Positions 1-8,212 of a stretch of 26,213 nucleotides of DNA are shown one piece after another. The stretch spans positions 1-26,213 of the forward strand of contig USBI01000024.1 in the NCBI GenBank assembly GCA_900552945.1. The letters are read 5' to 3'. Numbering within the stretch: position 1 is the stretch's first letter; every line of letters begins with the position of its first letter. The stretch is from an uncultured Oscillospiraceae bacterium (lineage in GTDB: Bacteria > Bacillota > Clostridia > Oscillospirales > Ruminococcaceae). The translations under genes were made by a program, and so were the position numbers. The notes beneath the pieces were generated by a model, which was not told the DNA's origin, made no database searches, and saw only the letters and a program-made list of their open reading frames with translations.

Positions 1-33
1 AAAAAAGAACCGCCTAAAATAGGCGGTTCTTTT
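1..33 (-). terminator. Terminator of the tRNA array
   Basis: An 11-bp perfect stem (AAGAACCGCCT at 5-15, its complement at 21-31) encloses a 5-base loop. On the minus strand it is followed by a run of U (the A run at 1-6). It starts 8 bases after the CCA of tRNA-Gln(TTG) and closes the minus-strand tRNA transcript. T residues also follow on the plus strand, so it may work in both directions. Confidence 0.9.
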
Positions 34-38
34 ACTTT

Positions 39-114
39 TGGTTGGGGTAGCTGGATTCGAACCAGCGGGATGACGGAGTCAAAGTCCGTTGCCTTACCGC
101 TTGGCGATACCCCA
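39..114 (-). tRNA. tRNA-Gln (anticodon TTG)
   Basis: On the minus strand the acceptor arms TGGGGTA and TACCCCA pair, the anticodon stem ACGGA/TCCGT encloses the loop CTTTGAC with anticodon TTG, and the T arm carries GGTTCGAATCC. The 3' CCA is encoded (39-41). The gene decodes CAA. It is the last tRNA of the array and starts only two bases after the U run of an upstream terminator-like hairpin (117-155), so it has no room for a promoter of its own. Confidence 0.96.
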
Positions 115-116
115 GT

Positions 117-155
117 AAAAAAATGACGGAGAAAGAGATGCTTCCCTTCCTCCGT
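117..155 (-). terminator. Terminator-like hairpin between tRNA-His and tRNA-Gln
   Basis: On the minus strand, five bases after the CCA of tRNA-His, a 13-bp stem (143-155 with 126-138, including two G-U pairs) closes a four-base loop. It is followed by C, A and seven U (117-123). This is the form of an intrinsic terminator, yet tRNA-Gln begins at 114, immediately downstream. It may act as a partial terminator that lowers tRNA-Gln output, or as a processing hairpin. The structure is seen; the function is inferred. Confidence 0.7.
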
Positions 156-160
156 TTCAA

Positions 161-238
161 TGGGGTGGATAGAGGGATTCGAACCCTCGGCCTCCAGAGC
201 CACAATCTGGCGCGCTAACCAGCTGCGCTATACCCACC
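161..238 (-). tRNA. tRNA-His (anticodon GTG)
   Basis: The minus-strand cloverleaf has acceptor arms GTGGGTA/TATCCAC, anticodon stem CCAGA/TCTGG with loop TTGTGGC (anticodon GTG), and T-arm sequence GGTTCGAATCC. The extra 5' G at 238 faces C73 at 164, the G-1:C73 identity pair of histidine tRNAs. CCA is encoded at 161-163. It is the third tRNA of the four-gene array. Confidence 0.96.
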
Positions 239-242
239 ATAT

Positions 243-319
243 TGGCACGCCCGACAGGATTCGAACCTGTGACCTACTGCTTAGAAGGCAGTTGCTCTAT
301 CCAGCTGAGCTACGAGCGC
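243..319 (-). tRNA. tRNA-Arg (anticodon TCT)
   Basis: The minus-strand cloverleaf has acceptor arms GCGCTCG/CGGGCGT (a G-U pair at 1-72), anticodon stem ACTGC/GCAGT with loop CTTCTAA (anticodon TCT), T-arm GGTTCGAATCC and encoded CCA (243-245). It decodes AGA and, by wobble, AGG. It lies 4 bases upstream of tRNA-His and 25 bases downstream of tRNA-Gly in the same transcript. Confidence 0.96.
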
Positions 320-344
320 ATAAACGGCCACTCGGGCTATTTAA

Positions 345-418
345 TGGAGCGGGTGATGGGAATCGAACCCACACAACCAGCTTGGAAGGCTGGGATTCTA
401 CCATTGAACTACACCCGC
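345..418 (-). tRNA. tRNA-Gly (anticodon TCC)
   Basis: The minus-strand cloverleaf has acceptor arms GCGGGTG/CACCCGC, anticodon stem CCAGC/GCTGG with loop CTTCCAA (anticodon TCC), T-arm GGTTCGATTCC, discriminator T and encoded CCA (345-347). It is the first tRNA of the array, starting about 35 bases downstream of the -10 box. Confidence 0.96.
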
Positions 419-452
419 ATTCATTCCGCCGCACCTTGTGACGACGGAATAT

Positions 453-481
453 ATTATAACAAACTTCATTTTATTTGTCAA
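453..481 (-). promoter_or_regulatory. Consensus sigma-A promoter of the tRNA array
   Basis: On the minus strand TTGACA (476-481) and TATAAT (453-458) are separated by 17 bases: every consensus position is matched, as expected for a stable-RNA promoter. A 6-bp inverted repeat (ATTTGT at 473-478, ACAAAT at 484-489) overlaps the -35 box. The promoter lies immediately after the stop codon of the clpE-like gene, and no terminator is seen between them. Confidence 0.93.
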
Positions 482-496
482 TAACAAATTTTGAAT

Positions 497-2770
497 TTAA
501 GAAACAGTCTGAAAATCAAATTCATTTTCTTTTACGGAAAGCGAAATCATCGCCGGCGGCACTTCATACTGATCCACCAAAATATTGGCGATCTTATCCT
601 CAATTTCCTTTCGGATCTTTGTGCGAAGATCACGCGCACCAAACTTTTTGGTACCCAATGTATCAACCAGACGGTGCACAGCCGCATCGTCATAACCAAA
701 CCCGATTCCCTTTTCTTTTAACGCGTCCTTAAGTTCATCTAACATCAATGCCGCAATGCGGTAAAGTGTTTCATCGCTCAGCGGATTGAACACAACAATC
801 TCATCCACACGCCCTAAAAATTCCGGCCGAAGGATCTCAGAAAGAGCGCGCATGGCTTTTTCTTTGGCGATCTGTGTTTCCGCTTTATTAAAGCCTACAA
901 TGCCGCTCTTGTCATTCGAACCAGCGTTAGAGGTCATAACAATGACTGTATTTTCAAAATTGACCGTTCTTCCCTGTCCGTCTGTAATTCGGCCTTCGTC
1001 AAGAATCTGGAGCAAAACATTCATCACGTCTGGATGCGCTTTCTCGATTTCATCGAACAACACAACTGAATACGGTTTGCGGCGAACCTTCTCGGTTAAC
1101 TGACCCGCTTCATCATAACCAACATATCCCGGAGGCGCTCCGATCATTCGAGCAACTGTGTGTTTTTCCATGTATTCAGACATATCCAACCGAATTAACG
1201 GCTCGACATCATCAAACAACTCAGCCGCCAACACTTTCACGAGTTCGGTTTTCCCAACACCCGTTGGTCCGACAAAGATAAAGGATGCCGGACGGCGTCG
1301 TTTAGAAATCCCCGCACGATTTCTGCGGATTGCAGCGCAAACCAGCGAAATCGCTTCATCCTGCCCAATGATCTTGGAACGGAGATGATCCTCAAGAGAA
1401 GAAATTTTCTTGAATTCACTTTCCTCGATCTTTGCGGCCGAGATTCCGGTACAAAGCTCGATCACCTTCGCCAGGTCTTCCACAGTTACCTGAATATTGG
1501 AGACCTCCGGCTCAAGCTGCTGCAATCTTTCACCGATTGCGAGCGACCTGGACTTGATCTGAGCCAGCTTTTCATAATCCACATTTTCTGTTTGACTTTC
1601 CAAACTTTCTTCCTGCGTTATCAAATCCGCTTTTTCCCGCGTTAATTTTTCATATTCGGTCAGCTGCGGACTGCGCAGAGAAGCGCACGCACATGCCTCA
1701 TCCAGCAGGTCAATGGCTTTATCAGGTAAAAAGCGGTCATTGATATACCGCTCCGATAAAACAACCGCCTGATGCACAATCGCATCGGATGCTTTGACAT
1801 GATGGAAGTTCTCATAATACTGTTTTACACCCAAAAGCACCTGATAGGTTTCATCTATACTCGGTTCATTGACAGTAACAGGCTGGAAGCGGCGTTCCAA
1901 CGCCGAATCTTTCTCAATGTTCTTACGGTATTCATTAAAAGTTGTTGCGCCAATAACCTGAATCTCACCACGAGAGAGCGCCGGCTTTAAAATATTCGCT
2001 GCGCTCATAGACCCTTCTGAATCGCCTGTTCCCACAATCGTGTGAATTTCGTCAATAAAAAGGATCACGTTGCCGGCCTGTTTTACCTCATCAATCAATC
2101 CCTTTACACGGCTTTCAAACTGCCCACGGAACTGAGTGCCGGCAACAAGTGCCGTCATATCCAACAAATACAGCTGTTTATCCAACAGGCGAAACGGAAC
2201 ATCCCCAGCAACAATCTTCTGAGCGATTCCTTCCGCAATCGCCGTCTTACCAACGCCCGGTTCACCAATCAGACAAGGGTTATTTTTAGTACGGCGGGAC
2301 AGAATCTGCACCACACGGGAAATTTCACGCTCACGCCCAATGATCCGGTCCAACTTCCCTTCTTTTGCACGCGCGGTCAAATTGGTACAGTAGTTTTCCA
2401 GAAACTTCCGCTTTTTTTCCGGACCGTTTTTCTCTGATTTTTTTCGGGTCTTTCGGTCTTCCACCGCTTCCCCTTCCACTTCCGGAAGATTACCGTCTTC
2501 TTCTTTTCCAAACAGGTTCTGCAAAAAATTGGGCATCGTATCCGCTCCGCCGGGCTCAAAAGCGTCACCGTCGGAAAACGCCATCATCTGATCATCCATC
2601 ATCTGAAGATCATCATCAGTGATTCCCATGCTGTCCATCATCTGCTGAACCTGAGGAATCCCCAATTCTTTTGCACACTGAAGGCAATAACCTTCGTTTA
2701 TGGTCTCGCCTTTTTCCATTCGGGACATAAAGACGACCGCCATTCGTTTTTTACATCTGCTGCAAACCAT
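497..2770 (-). CDS. clpE: ClpE-like AAA+ unfoldase (Clp protease ATP-binding subunit)
   Basis: This is an ATP-driven unfoldase of the Clp/Hsp100 family that feeds unfolded proteins to the ClpP peptidase in the cytoplasm. Seen in the sequence: an N-terminal zinc-binding module with CxxC pairs (Cys3/Cys6 and Cys29/Cys32) instead of a ClpC-type N domain; a variable acidic linker rich in Met and Asp; a first AAA domain with Walker A GEPGVGKT near residue 170 and Walker B LFIDEIH; a coiled-coil middle segment; and a second AAA domain with GPTGVGKT and [10 protein letters not shown]. An IVGF tripeptide loop after the second Walker B fits the ClpP-docking loop. At 757 residues it is somewhat longer than Bacillus ClpE. 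The ATG is well placed after AAAGGAG. No CtsR heptad repeat (GGTCAAA type) was seen upstream. It could be annotated ClpC, but the zinc module favours ClpE. Confidence 0.9.
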   Translation of the reverse strand: MVCSRCKKRMAVVFMSRMEKGETINEGYCLQCAKELGIPQVQQMMDSMGITDDDLQMMDDQMMAFSDGDAFEPGGADTMPNFLQNLFGKEEDGNLPEVEGEAVEDRKTRKKSEKNGPEKKRKFLENYCTNLTARAKEGKLDRIIGREREISRVVQILSRRTKNNPCLIGEPGVGKTAIAEGIAQKIVAGDVPFRLLDKQLYLLDMTALVAGTQFRGQFESRVKGLIDEVKQAGNVILFIDEIHTIVGTGDSEGSMSAANILKPALSRGEIQVIGATTFNEYRKNIEKDSALERRFQPVTVNEPSIDETYQVLLGVKQYYENFHHVKASDAIVHQAVVLSERYINDRFLPDKAIDLLDEACACASLRSPQLTEYEKLTREKADLITQEESLESQTENVDYEKLAQIKSRSLAIGERLQQLEPEVSNIQVTVEDLAKVIELCTGISAAKIEESEFKKISSLEDHLRSKIIGQDEAISLVCAAIRRNRAGISKRRRPASFIFVGPTGVGKTELVKVLAAELFDDVEPLIRLDMSEYMEKHTVARMIGAPPGYVGYDEAGQLTEKVRRKPYSVVLFDEIEKAHPDVMNVLLQILDEGRITDGQGRTVNFENTVIVMTSNAGSNDKSGIVGFNKAETQIAKEKAMRALSEILRPEFLGRVDEIVVFNPLSDETLYRIAALMLDELKDALKEKGIGFGYDDAAVHRLVDTLGTKKFGARDLRTKIRKEIEDKIANILVDQYEVPPAMISLSVKENEFDFQTVS

Positions 2771-2793
2771 AGGTTTCTCCTTTTATTTTTACA

Positions 2794-2826
2794 GAAAGCA
2801 ATGCTTTCAAGGCAATGTTTTCATTG
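2794..2826 (-). promoter_or_regulatory. Two inverted repeats in the clpE leader
   Basis: Between cvpA and clpE lie a perfect odd palindrome (GAAAGCA at 2794-2800, centre 2801, TGCTTTC at 2802-2808) and, four bases on, CAATG-TTTT-CATTG (2813-2826). They sit 24 to 56 bases upstream of the clpE start codon, just before its ribosome binding site. They could be operators or RNA hairpins. No convincing -35/-10 pair was found in this 150-base gap, so clpE may also be read through from cvpA. Confidence 0.45.
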
Positions 2827-2923
2827 TTGCATCAAGTACTATTTTTATTGTAGCAATCTGCCAGAACAAATGTGTAGAATAATTATGAACAAATCCGCTT
2901 CTTACAAAGAGTATGCCAGTCCT

Positions 2924-3637
2924 CTATATTCCTCCAATAAAATCAGCCATGCCGGAGTGATAAAGATACTTAAACAGAAGTGAACTGTCAACAACGCTTT
3001 CATTCAGCCACGGAAGGCTGCCAGCGGAAAACACAACAACTACTTTAATCAATACAACAATCAGCCAGACCCAAACTGCCGCTTTCAGCAATCCAACACC
3101 GGCGCCCAACACGCTGTCGAACGCACCAATGACCGGCAGACGATGAACACGGATCAGCAGTTTATCTAACAACCTGCGCAGAATCATACAAATAATAAAC
3201 ACGAGCAGGAACAATATCGTACCCAAAAGCGCAACCACTACAGGCTGAAGCAGTCCCACAATGATGTCGGTAATAGTGGCAGAACCGTTAGCAACCGCCT
3301 GCTGCAAGGTCAGTGTTAACTCTTCCTTCGTTCCTACAATCATCGTGAGCGGGCCAGACAGAATTGCCGGTAGATTTTGATACAGCCCATCAACAACCTG
3401 CGCGATATTATCACCGCTCCCCGCAATGATCTGTTCGTTAATCAGTGATGTTAACCATGGCCTTGCCATTACTTCAAACAGCATTTCCGCAATCAGTTTT
3501 CCCAGAACATAGGAAATGATCACTGCCAGCAGAAACCCTCCAAGCGACCAGAGTGAACGCAGAAAGCCCTTTCGATAAGACAAATATATCACCAGAACGA
3601 TAACAGCTAGCAATAGAATGTCAATTAGAATTCCCAA
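2924..3637 (-). CDS. CvpA family membrane protein
   Basis: This integral membrane protein resembles the CvpA (colicin V production) family, whose molecular role is still unclear. Hydrophobic segments include residues near the start (GILIDILLLAVIVLVIYLSY), then a Gly/Leu-rich helix (LGGFLLAVIISYVLG), and two later helices around VVALLGTILFLLVFIICMI and AAVWVWLIVVLIKVVVV. The TTG at 3635-3637 is chosen as start because GGGAGG (3645-3650) lies seven bases upstream. The in-frame ATG at 3668-3670 has no ribosome binding site and would add eleven polar residues. At 237 residues it is a little longer than the usual CvpA core. It is the last gene of the ruvC-to-cvpA run, 60 bases after the DUF5711 gene. 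Confidence 0.8.
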   Translation of the reverse strand: MGILIDILLLAVIVLVIYLSYRKGFLRSLWSLGGFLLAVIISYVLGKLIAEMLFEVMARPWLTSLINEQIIAGSGDNIAQVVDGLYQNLPAILSGPLTMIVGTKEELTLTLQQAVANGSATITDIIVGLLQPVVVALLGTILFLLVFIICMILRRLLDKLLIRVHRLPVIGAFDSVLGAGVGLLKAAVWVWLIVVLIKVVVVFSAGSLPWLNESVVDSSLLFKYLYHSGMADFIGGI

Positions 3638-3697
3638 ACAGCTACCTCCCGACTTCTCACGCCAAAACATATTCGAGTCTTTGCTTTAATAGAACAA

Positions 3698-4897
3698 TTA
3701 CCACGCCTTTGAAATTTCGCCGAGTCCTAAAATATAAACATTCGAACCAACACGGACAATGTTTTTCGCATCGCTTCGAACCTCTACGGAATTATTCTGG
3801 TTCATTCGCTGGTCATAACAAAGCAATTGTTTGCCGGTCAGCAGATAAACCGAACCATTTCCGGCTGTAATCCACTTCACTTCTTCTGTAAGCACAACGC
3901 TGCCAAGCACATCCGCATTCCCGCCAAGTACAATATACTCATGTTCGGCCGCATTGGCTGATGACGCCAACGAAAGAACCGTAATCCCGCTGTCATCCAC
4001 ACAAAAATCGGTTATATAACGGTTATAAACATATTCATTTTGTATTTCGCCGGACGAATTGACGATGACCGTTTTGGTGTCGCCCACTACACACAATCCA
4101 CCGTTTGAGAGATAGCGGATGGAAAGGATCATCATATCAGGAAACTGTACTTCTTTTACCTCCTGATCTGACCCCTGCCCAATATCCATCAACGCTACTG
4201 TGGAAACAATTTTTCCTTCCTGCGCACCAATACAGGCAACCGCAAGATTATTTGAGCCGGATTTTAGCGCGACCTGATTGACCTGGTAATTCGATGAATA
4301 CCATTTAAAAAGCTCTTCTCCTTTTTTGCTGAAAACAGTGACCGAACCGGCATAGCGCTCTTCCTGAGAAGCGATTGCCGATGTTCCATCTGAACGCACT
4401 GAAGCACAAATAATCTCATTGGAAAAATCCTGTTCAAATACAGTACCAGACTGATCCGTCAACCGGAAGTTATTTCCACTGCGGTCATACAGCAGAAAGT
4501 AACTGCCCTCACATGAAACAACCGGATTGGTATAGCTATGCGGTGCTTCAAGTACAGTTTTTCCAGACGTATCATATAAATACAGCTTGGAATCCGTCAC
4601 CATCGCAAGAAGTGAATCCGATGCCACAAACTGACTGGGATGGTCTCCAAACAACTTTTTGGGGAAGCCACTGGAACCTGCCTGCTGAGTTTGTGTGTTT
4701 TCCTGCCCAAGCTCCCCGATGTTGCCCAATTCAAAATAATTCACTGCAAAAACAAGTACAACAATTACAGCGACAACCCCGGCAAAAACCAACAATTTTC
4801 GGCGTCTGCGCTTTTTTCGCCGCATTTTGCGATATTGTTCAATGTCATTAACCGGATTAGGCTGCTCACGTTTTGACGCTGCGATTGTAATCACCAC
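3698..4897 (-). CDS. DUF5711-like membrane-anchored beta-propeller protein
   Basis: The protein has a short cytoplasmic N terminus with a strongly basic stretch (RRKKRRRRK, about residues 26-34) and one transmembrane helix (about 35-55). A long extracytoplasmic region follows, made of repeated beta-strand-like units of the kind SDSLLAMVTDSKLYLYD and KSGSNNLAVACIG, which suggests a WD40/PQQ-like propeller. This matches what is known as DUF5711 in clostridial genomes; the function is unknown. The start is GTG-GTG at 4892-4897, overlapping the truA stop codon, so the two genes are translationally coupled. Which of the two GTG codons is used cannot be decided. Its place after truA and before cvpA is the only hint of a role. 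Confidence 0.7.
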   Translation of the reverse strand: MVITIAASKREQPNPVNDIEQYRKMRRKKRRRRKLLVFAGVVAVIVVLVFAVNYFELGNIGELGQENTQTQQAGSSGFPKKLFGDHPSQFVASDSLLAMVTDSKLYLYDTSGKTVLEAPHSYTNPVVSCEGSYFLLYDRSGNNFRLTDQSGTVFEQDFSNEIICASVRSDGTSAIASQEERYAGSVTVFSKKGEELFKWYSSNYQVNQVALKSGSNNLAVACIGAQEGKIVSTVALMDIGQGSDQEVKEVQFPDMMILSIRYLSNGGLCVVGDTKTVIVNSSGEIQNEYVYNRYITDFCVDDSGITVLSLASSANAAEHEYIVLGGNADVLGSVVLTEEVKWITAGNGSVYLLTGKQLLCYDQRMNQNNSVEVRSDAKNIVRVGSNVYILGLGEISKAW

Positions 4898-5634
4898 CTG
4901 TCATAAAATACACGATTTAAATAAAGCCCACATGGCGAAACTGTTTTTCCTGCTAAGGAACGCTGTCTGGATGCAATGACTTCATCCAATTGGCCAACTG
5001 CCAAGCGTCCTTCATTTATCTTTAACAAAGTCCCTACAAGAATACGGACCATATTGTATAAAAAGCCGTCACCACATACGGTAAACAGCACCATATCATT
5101 CTGCCTCACTACATCAAAACGGGTCAGGGTGCGTACAGTATCGGCAACATCTGTACCCGTATTGCTGAACCCTGCGAAATCATGAGTACCCAGAAAATGC
5201 TTTGCCGCATCATCCAGCAACGAAACATCAACCGGGCGATGATAATGGTAAACGAGTCCGTCATAAAAGGGGTTGCGAATCTCACTGCAATACAGCCGAT
5301 AAACATACTGCTTACCCACCGCATGATAGCGGGCATGAAAATCAGCAGCCACCTCACGGCAATCGGTTATGGCAATGTCATTTGGCAATACACGGTTGAG
5401 CGCACGCGCAAACCGTTCGGCCGGAATGGTGCATTTGGTGTGCATATTAAAAAAATATTCTTCTGCGTGAACCCCAGCATCCGTGCGTGAACAGCCAATG
5501 ATCCCATCTCGCACACCGGTCAGCTTTTCAATTCCGTTCTGCAGCACTTCCGTCACCGTCAAAGCATTCTGCTGTACCTGATAGCCATGATAATTCCGTC
5601 CGTCAAAGGTACAGCGAAAAAGCAGATTTCTCAT
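4891..5634 (-). CDS. truA: tRNA pseudouridine(38-40) synthase TruA
   Basis: TruA converts uridines 38, 39 and 40 in the tRNA anticodon arm to pseudouridine. The sequence shows the family N terminus (FDGRNYHGYQVQ), the catalytic Asp52 in CSRTDAGVHA, and the C-terminal GDGFLYNMVRILVGTLL block. Length is 247 residues, normal for the family. The second of two adjacent ATG codons is chosen (5632-5634), giving MRNLLF and a six-base gap after GAGG. Longer in-frame extensions would run into ecfT. The ribosome binding site overlaps the ecfT stop codon. In many Bacillota truA follows ecfA1-ecfA2-ecfT, as here. Confidence 0.95.
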   Translation of the reverse strand: MRNLLFRCTFDGRNYHGYQVQQNALTVTEVLQNGIEKLTGVRDGIIGCSRTDAGVHAEEYFFNMHTKCTIPAERFARALNRVLPNDIAITDCREVAADFHARYHAVGKQYVYRLYCSEIRNPFYDGLVYHYHRPVDVSLLDDAAKHFLGTHDFAGFSNTGTDVADTVRTLTRFDVVRQNDMVLFTVCGDGFLYNMVRILVGTLLKINEGRLAVGQLDEVIASRQRSLAGKTVSPCGLYLNRVFYDRW

Positions 5635-5642
5635 CATCCACC

Positions 5643-6455
5643 TCAGAATACAACCGGAACGAATAGATTGACCAGTATGACTCCAACGATACATCCGGTA
5701 AGAATAAGCGCCCCATAAAGATCAATGAGCCCAAGGTGCATCTGACGCAGCCTGGTACGCCCTTCACCGCCGTGATAACACCGGCATTCCATTGCCATGG
5801 CAAGGTCATCCGCCCGGCGGAAAGCCGAAATAAACAGCGGAATAAGAATGGGCACCAAAGCCTTTGCCCGTTGAATCAGATTGCCGGACTCAAAATCCGC
5901 GCCTCTGGCTTTCTGAGCGGACATGATTTTGTCGGTCTCTTCAATCAGAGTCGGAATAAACCGCAGTGCGATTGTCATCATCATGGCAAGCTCATGCACC
6001 GGAAAACGAATATATTTGAGCGGTTTCAGAAGCGATTCAATCGCGTCGGTCAGTTCAATTGGAGAGGTTGTGTAGGTCAACAGGCTGGCGCCGGCAATCA
6101 AAGCCAGAATACGCACCGCCATAAACACGGCAAGACGCACACCCTCCAAAGTAATTGTCACCGACCAGAACTGCACAAGCGGTGTTCCCGAAACAAAGAA
6201 CAAATTGAGAATACCTGTAAAGATTACAATGGGAATAATGGGTTTAATCCCCTTCAGCATCATTTTAAACGGTATTTTCGCTACCAAATAAGAAATAACG
6301 AGCAATGCAATTCCAATCAAAAAGCCAATCGAGTTGGAGACCACAAACAACATGACAATATAAGCAATGGTCAGCAGAATCTTTACTCGCGGATCCAGCC
6401 GGTGCAGGAAAGAATTCCCCGGGAAATACTGTCCAATTGTAATATCCTTAAGCAT
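5643..6455 (-). CDS. ecfT: Energy-coupling factor transporter transmembrane protein EcfT
   Basis: EcfT is the membrane scaffold of group II ECF transporters. It links the EcfA1/EcfA2 ATPase pair to exchangeable substrate-binding S components for vitamins or metal ions. The 270-residue protein has an N-terminal FLHRLDPRVKILL motif and hydrophobic helices such as IVMLFVVSNSIGFLIGIALLVI. Its cytoplasmic coupling helices carry the two short Arg motifs, first ARG in AQKARGADF, then ECR in MECRCYHGGEGRTR. The second is usually ARG/ARC, so Cys replaces Ala here. The ATG overlaps the end of ecfA2 by eight bases. No S-component gene is present in the window. Confidence 0.95.
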   Translation of the reverse strand: MLKDITIGQYFPGNSFLHRLDPRVKILLTIAYIVMLFVVSNSIGFLIGIALLVISYLVAKIPFKMMLKGIKPIIPIVIFTGILNLFFVSGTPLVQFWSVTITLEGVRLAVFMAVRILALIAGASLLTYTTSPIELTDAIESLLKPLKYIRFPVHELAMMMTIALRFIPTLIEETDKIMSAQKARGADFESGNLIQRAKALVPILIPLFISAFRRADDLAMAMECRCYHGGEGRTRLRQMHLGLIDLYGALILTGCIVGVILVNLFVPVVF

Positions 6456-7317
6456 GCTCGTGTTTTCCTTTCAAAAGACGGTTTAAAATTTCCTGCTTTG
6501 CCTGTTCAACCGTATACACATTTCGTTCCACCGCATAACCATTGTCACTTAAAGCATGAAATACTTTGGAAATCTGCGGTATAGAAAGCCCCATATGGGA
6601 AATTGTATCCGACTTTGAAAACACCTCTTCTACTGTGCCGTAGGTAAACACCTTTGCCTTGTTCATGACAAGCACTTTGGTCGCGTATTTGGCAACATCC
6701 TCCATGCTGTGCGAAACCAGTAAAATGGTGTTCTTTTTTTCTTTATGATATTCCTTAATACGCCCCAGAATCTGGTCCCGCCCTTTTGGGTCCAGACCAG
6801 CGGTAGGCTCGTCCAAAATAAGCACTTTTGGGTCCATGGCGATAACACCAGCAATAGCGGCGCGGCGCTTCTGCCCGCCGGAAAGTTCAAACGGGCTTTT
6901 TTCAAGCATTTCATCCGAAACGCCGGTAAAACGTGCGGCATCCCGCACACGCCGGTCAATTTCTTCGTCCGAAAGGCCCATATTTTTCGGCCCGAACGCA
7001 ATGTCTTTATAAACGGTTTCCTCAAACAGCTGATATTCCGGGTACTGAAATACCAAACCAACATTAAAGCGAAGACGGCGCATCTGCTTTTTTTCATTCC
7101 AAATGTTCTGTCCGTCAATAAACACAGCGCCTGAAGTTGGTTTTAACAATCCATTCAAATGCTGGATCAAGGTTGATTTGCCCGAGCCGGTATGCCCGAT
7201 CACACCCACAAATTCCCCTTCTTCAATAGAAAGATCAACATGATCAAGCGCCGCTTTTTCAAACGGTGTGCCCGCGCTGTAAATATGACTGAGATCTTTG
7301 ATTTCAATTACTGCCAT
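6448..7317 (-). CDS. ecfA2: Energy-coupling factor transporter ATPase EcfA2
   Basis: This is one of the two ATPase subunits that power ECF uptake transporters on the inner face of the membrane. Motifs: Walker [11 protein letters not shown]-loop region [13 protein letters not shown], signature [13 protein letters not shown], Walker [16 protein letters not shown] and switch histidine LLVSHSMED. The Q-loop [13 protein letters not shown] and the order after EcfA1 fit EcfA2. The ATG at 7315-7317 is preferred because GGAGGG lies seven bases upstream, giving MAVIEIKDL and 289 residues. The longer in-frame ATG at 7347 is inside ecfA1 without a ribosome binding site. It overlaps the end of ecfA1 (stop at 7308) by ten bases. 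Confidence 0.95.
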   Translation of the reverse strand: MAVIEIKDLSHIYSAGTPFEKAALDHVDLSIEEGEFVGVIGHTGSGKSTLIQHLNGLLKPTSGAVFIDGQNIWNEKKQMRRLRFNVGLVFQYPEYQLFEETVYKDIAFGPKNMGLSDEEIDRRVRDAARFTGVSDEMLEKSPFELSGGQKRRAAIAGVIAMDPKVLILDEPTAGLDPKGRDQILGRIKEYHKEKKNTILLVSHSMEDVAKYATKVLVMNKAKVFTYGTVEEVFSKSDTISHMGLSIPQISKVFHALSDNGYAVERNVYTVEQAKQEILNRLLKGKHEHA

Positions 7318-8171
7318 TTCGATCCCTCCAACAGCTTTGAAAGGCATTCATAGCACTCATCTTCGGTTAAAATATCATCCGGTATATCAATGCCGCTCTT
7401 TCGCAGCTCATACGCAAGTTCTGTGACCTGTGGAACATCCAACCCGACTTCTTTCAACTGTTCCACGTTTCGGAACACTTCCTTCGGCGTGCCGTCTAAC
7501 AGGATGTTACCCTCGTCAATAACAACGACCCGGTCCGCTTTGACCGCTTCGTCCATATAATGGGTAATCAAAACAATGGTGATGCCGTATTCACGGTTGA
7601 GATCCTGAATGGTCTTAATGACCTCGCGGCGGCCGCGCGGGTCCAGCATGGCGGTAGGCTCGTCCAAGACGATACAGTCCGGCCGCATGGCAATGATCCC
7701 CGCAATGGCGACCCGCTGTTTCTGACCGCCGGAAAGCTGATGAGGCGAATGGCGGTAATACTCCACCATATCCACCTGCCGCAGCGCTTCATCCACCCGG
7801 CGGCGAATCTCTTTCGGTTCAACGCCCAGATTCTCCAACCCGAAAGCAACGTCTTCTTCCACTATTGTCGCAACAATCTGATTGTCCGGGTTCTGAAAGA
7901 CCATCCCAACCTTCTGGCGCAATTCCAACAGGCGTTCATCTTCAGCTGTATCAATTCCTTCCACCACAACATGCCCGGAAGTCGGTTTTAATACAGCGTT
8001 AAAATGCTTTGCAAGGGTGGATTTACCAGAGCCATTATGGCCCAGTACCGCAACAAACTGCCCTTTTTCAATTTCAAGATCAACACTTTTGAGTACCGTT
8101 GTACCCGGTTCATCCGGCATTTGCGAGGGATACTCAAACATCAAGTGTTCGGTTTTAATAATCGTTTCCAA
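7308..8171 (-). CDS. ecfA1: Energy-coupling factor transporter ATPase EcfA1
   Basis: This is the partner ATPase of EcfA2 in the ECF transporter complex. Motifs: Walker [11 protein letters not shown]-loop [20 protein letters not shown], signature [13 protein letters not shown], Walker [16 protein letters not shown] and LITHYMDEA. Length is 287 residues, normal. The start is TTG at 8169-8171, seven bases after a GGG-containing weak ribosome binding site; no better in-frame ATG exists at the N terminus. The gene begins 41 bases after the methyltransferase stop codon and overlaps ecfA2 at its end. In most Bacillota this gene follows rplQ; here it follows an unrelated set of genes. Confidence 0.94.
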   Translation of the reverse strand: METIIKTEHLMFEYPSQMPDEPGTTVLKSVDLEIEKGQFVAVLGHNGSGKSTLAKHFNAVLKPTSGHVVVEGIDTAEDERLLELRQKVGMVFQNPDNQIVATIVEEDVAFGLENLGVEPKEIRRRVDEALRQVDMVEYYRHSPHQLSGGQKQRVAIAGIIAMRPDCIVLDEPTAMLDPRGRREVIKTIQDLNREYGITIVLITHYMDEAVKADRVVVIDEGNILLDGTPKEVFRNVEQLKEVGLDVPQVTELAYELRKSGIDIPDDILTEDECYECLSKLLEGSKWQ

Positions 8172-8212
8172 TCTTCAGCCCTTCCCAATCAATCCAGTGA
8201 ATAAAAGAGGGT

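Noticed and set aside
160..484. Small open frames on the plus strand across the tRNA array
   Set aside because: They translate the complements of tRNA genes (for example the recurrent GFEPS and RIRTCDLL peptides), a well-known artefact.
2770..2923. CtsR or CIRCE operator upstream of clpE
   Set aside because: Neither GGTCAAA heptads nor TTAGCACTC-N9-GAGTGCTAA is present. The palindromes seen have other sequences.
5736..6584. 282-codon open frame on the plus strand opposite ecfT
   Set aside because: It is rich in Asn, His and Gln and has no domain pattern. ecfT on the other strand explains the region.
8172..8212. Vitamin riboswitch before the ECF module
   Set aside because: The gap is only 41 bases, too short for a riboswitch, and shows no conserved core.
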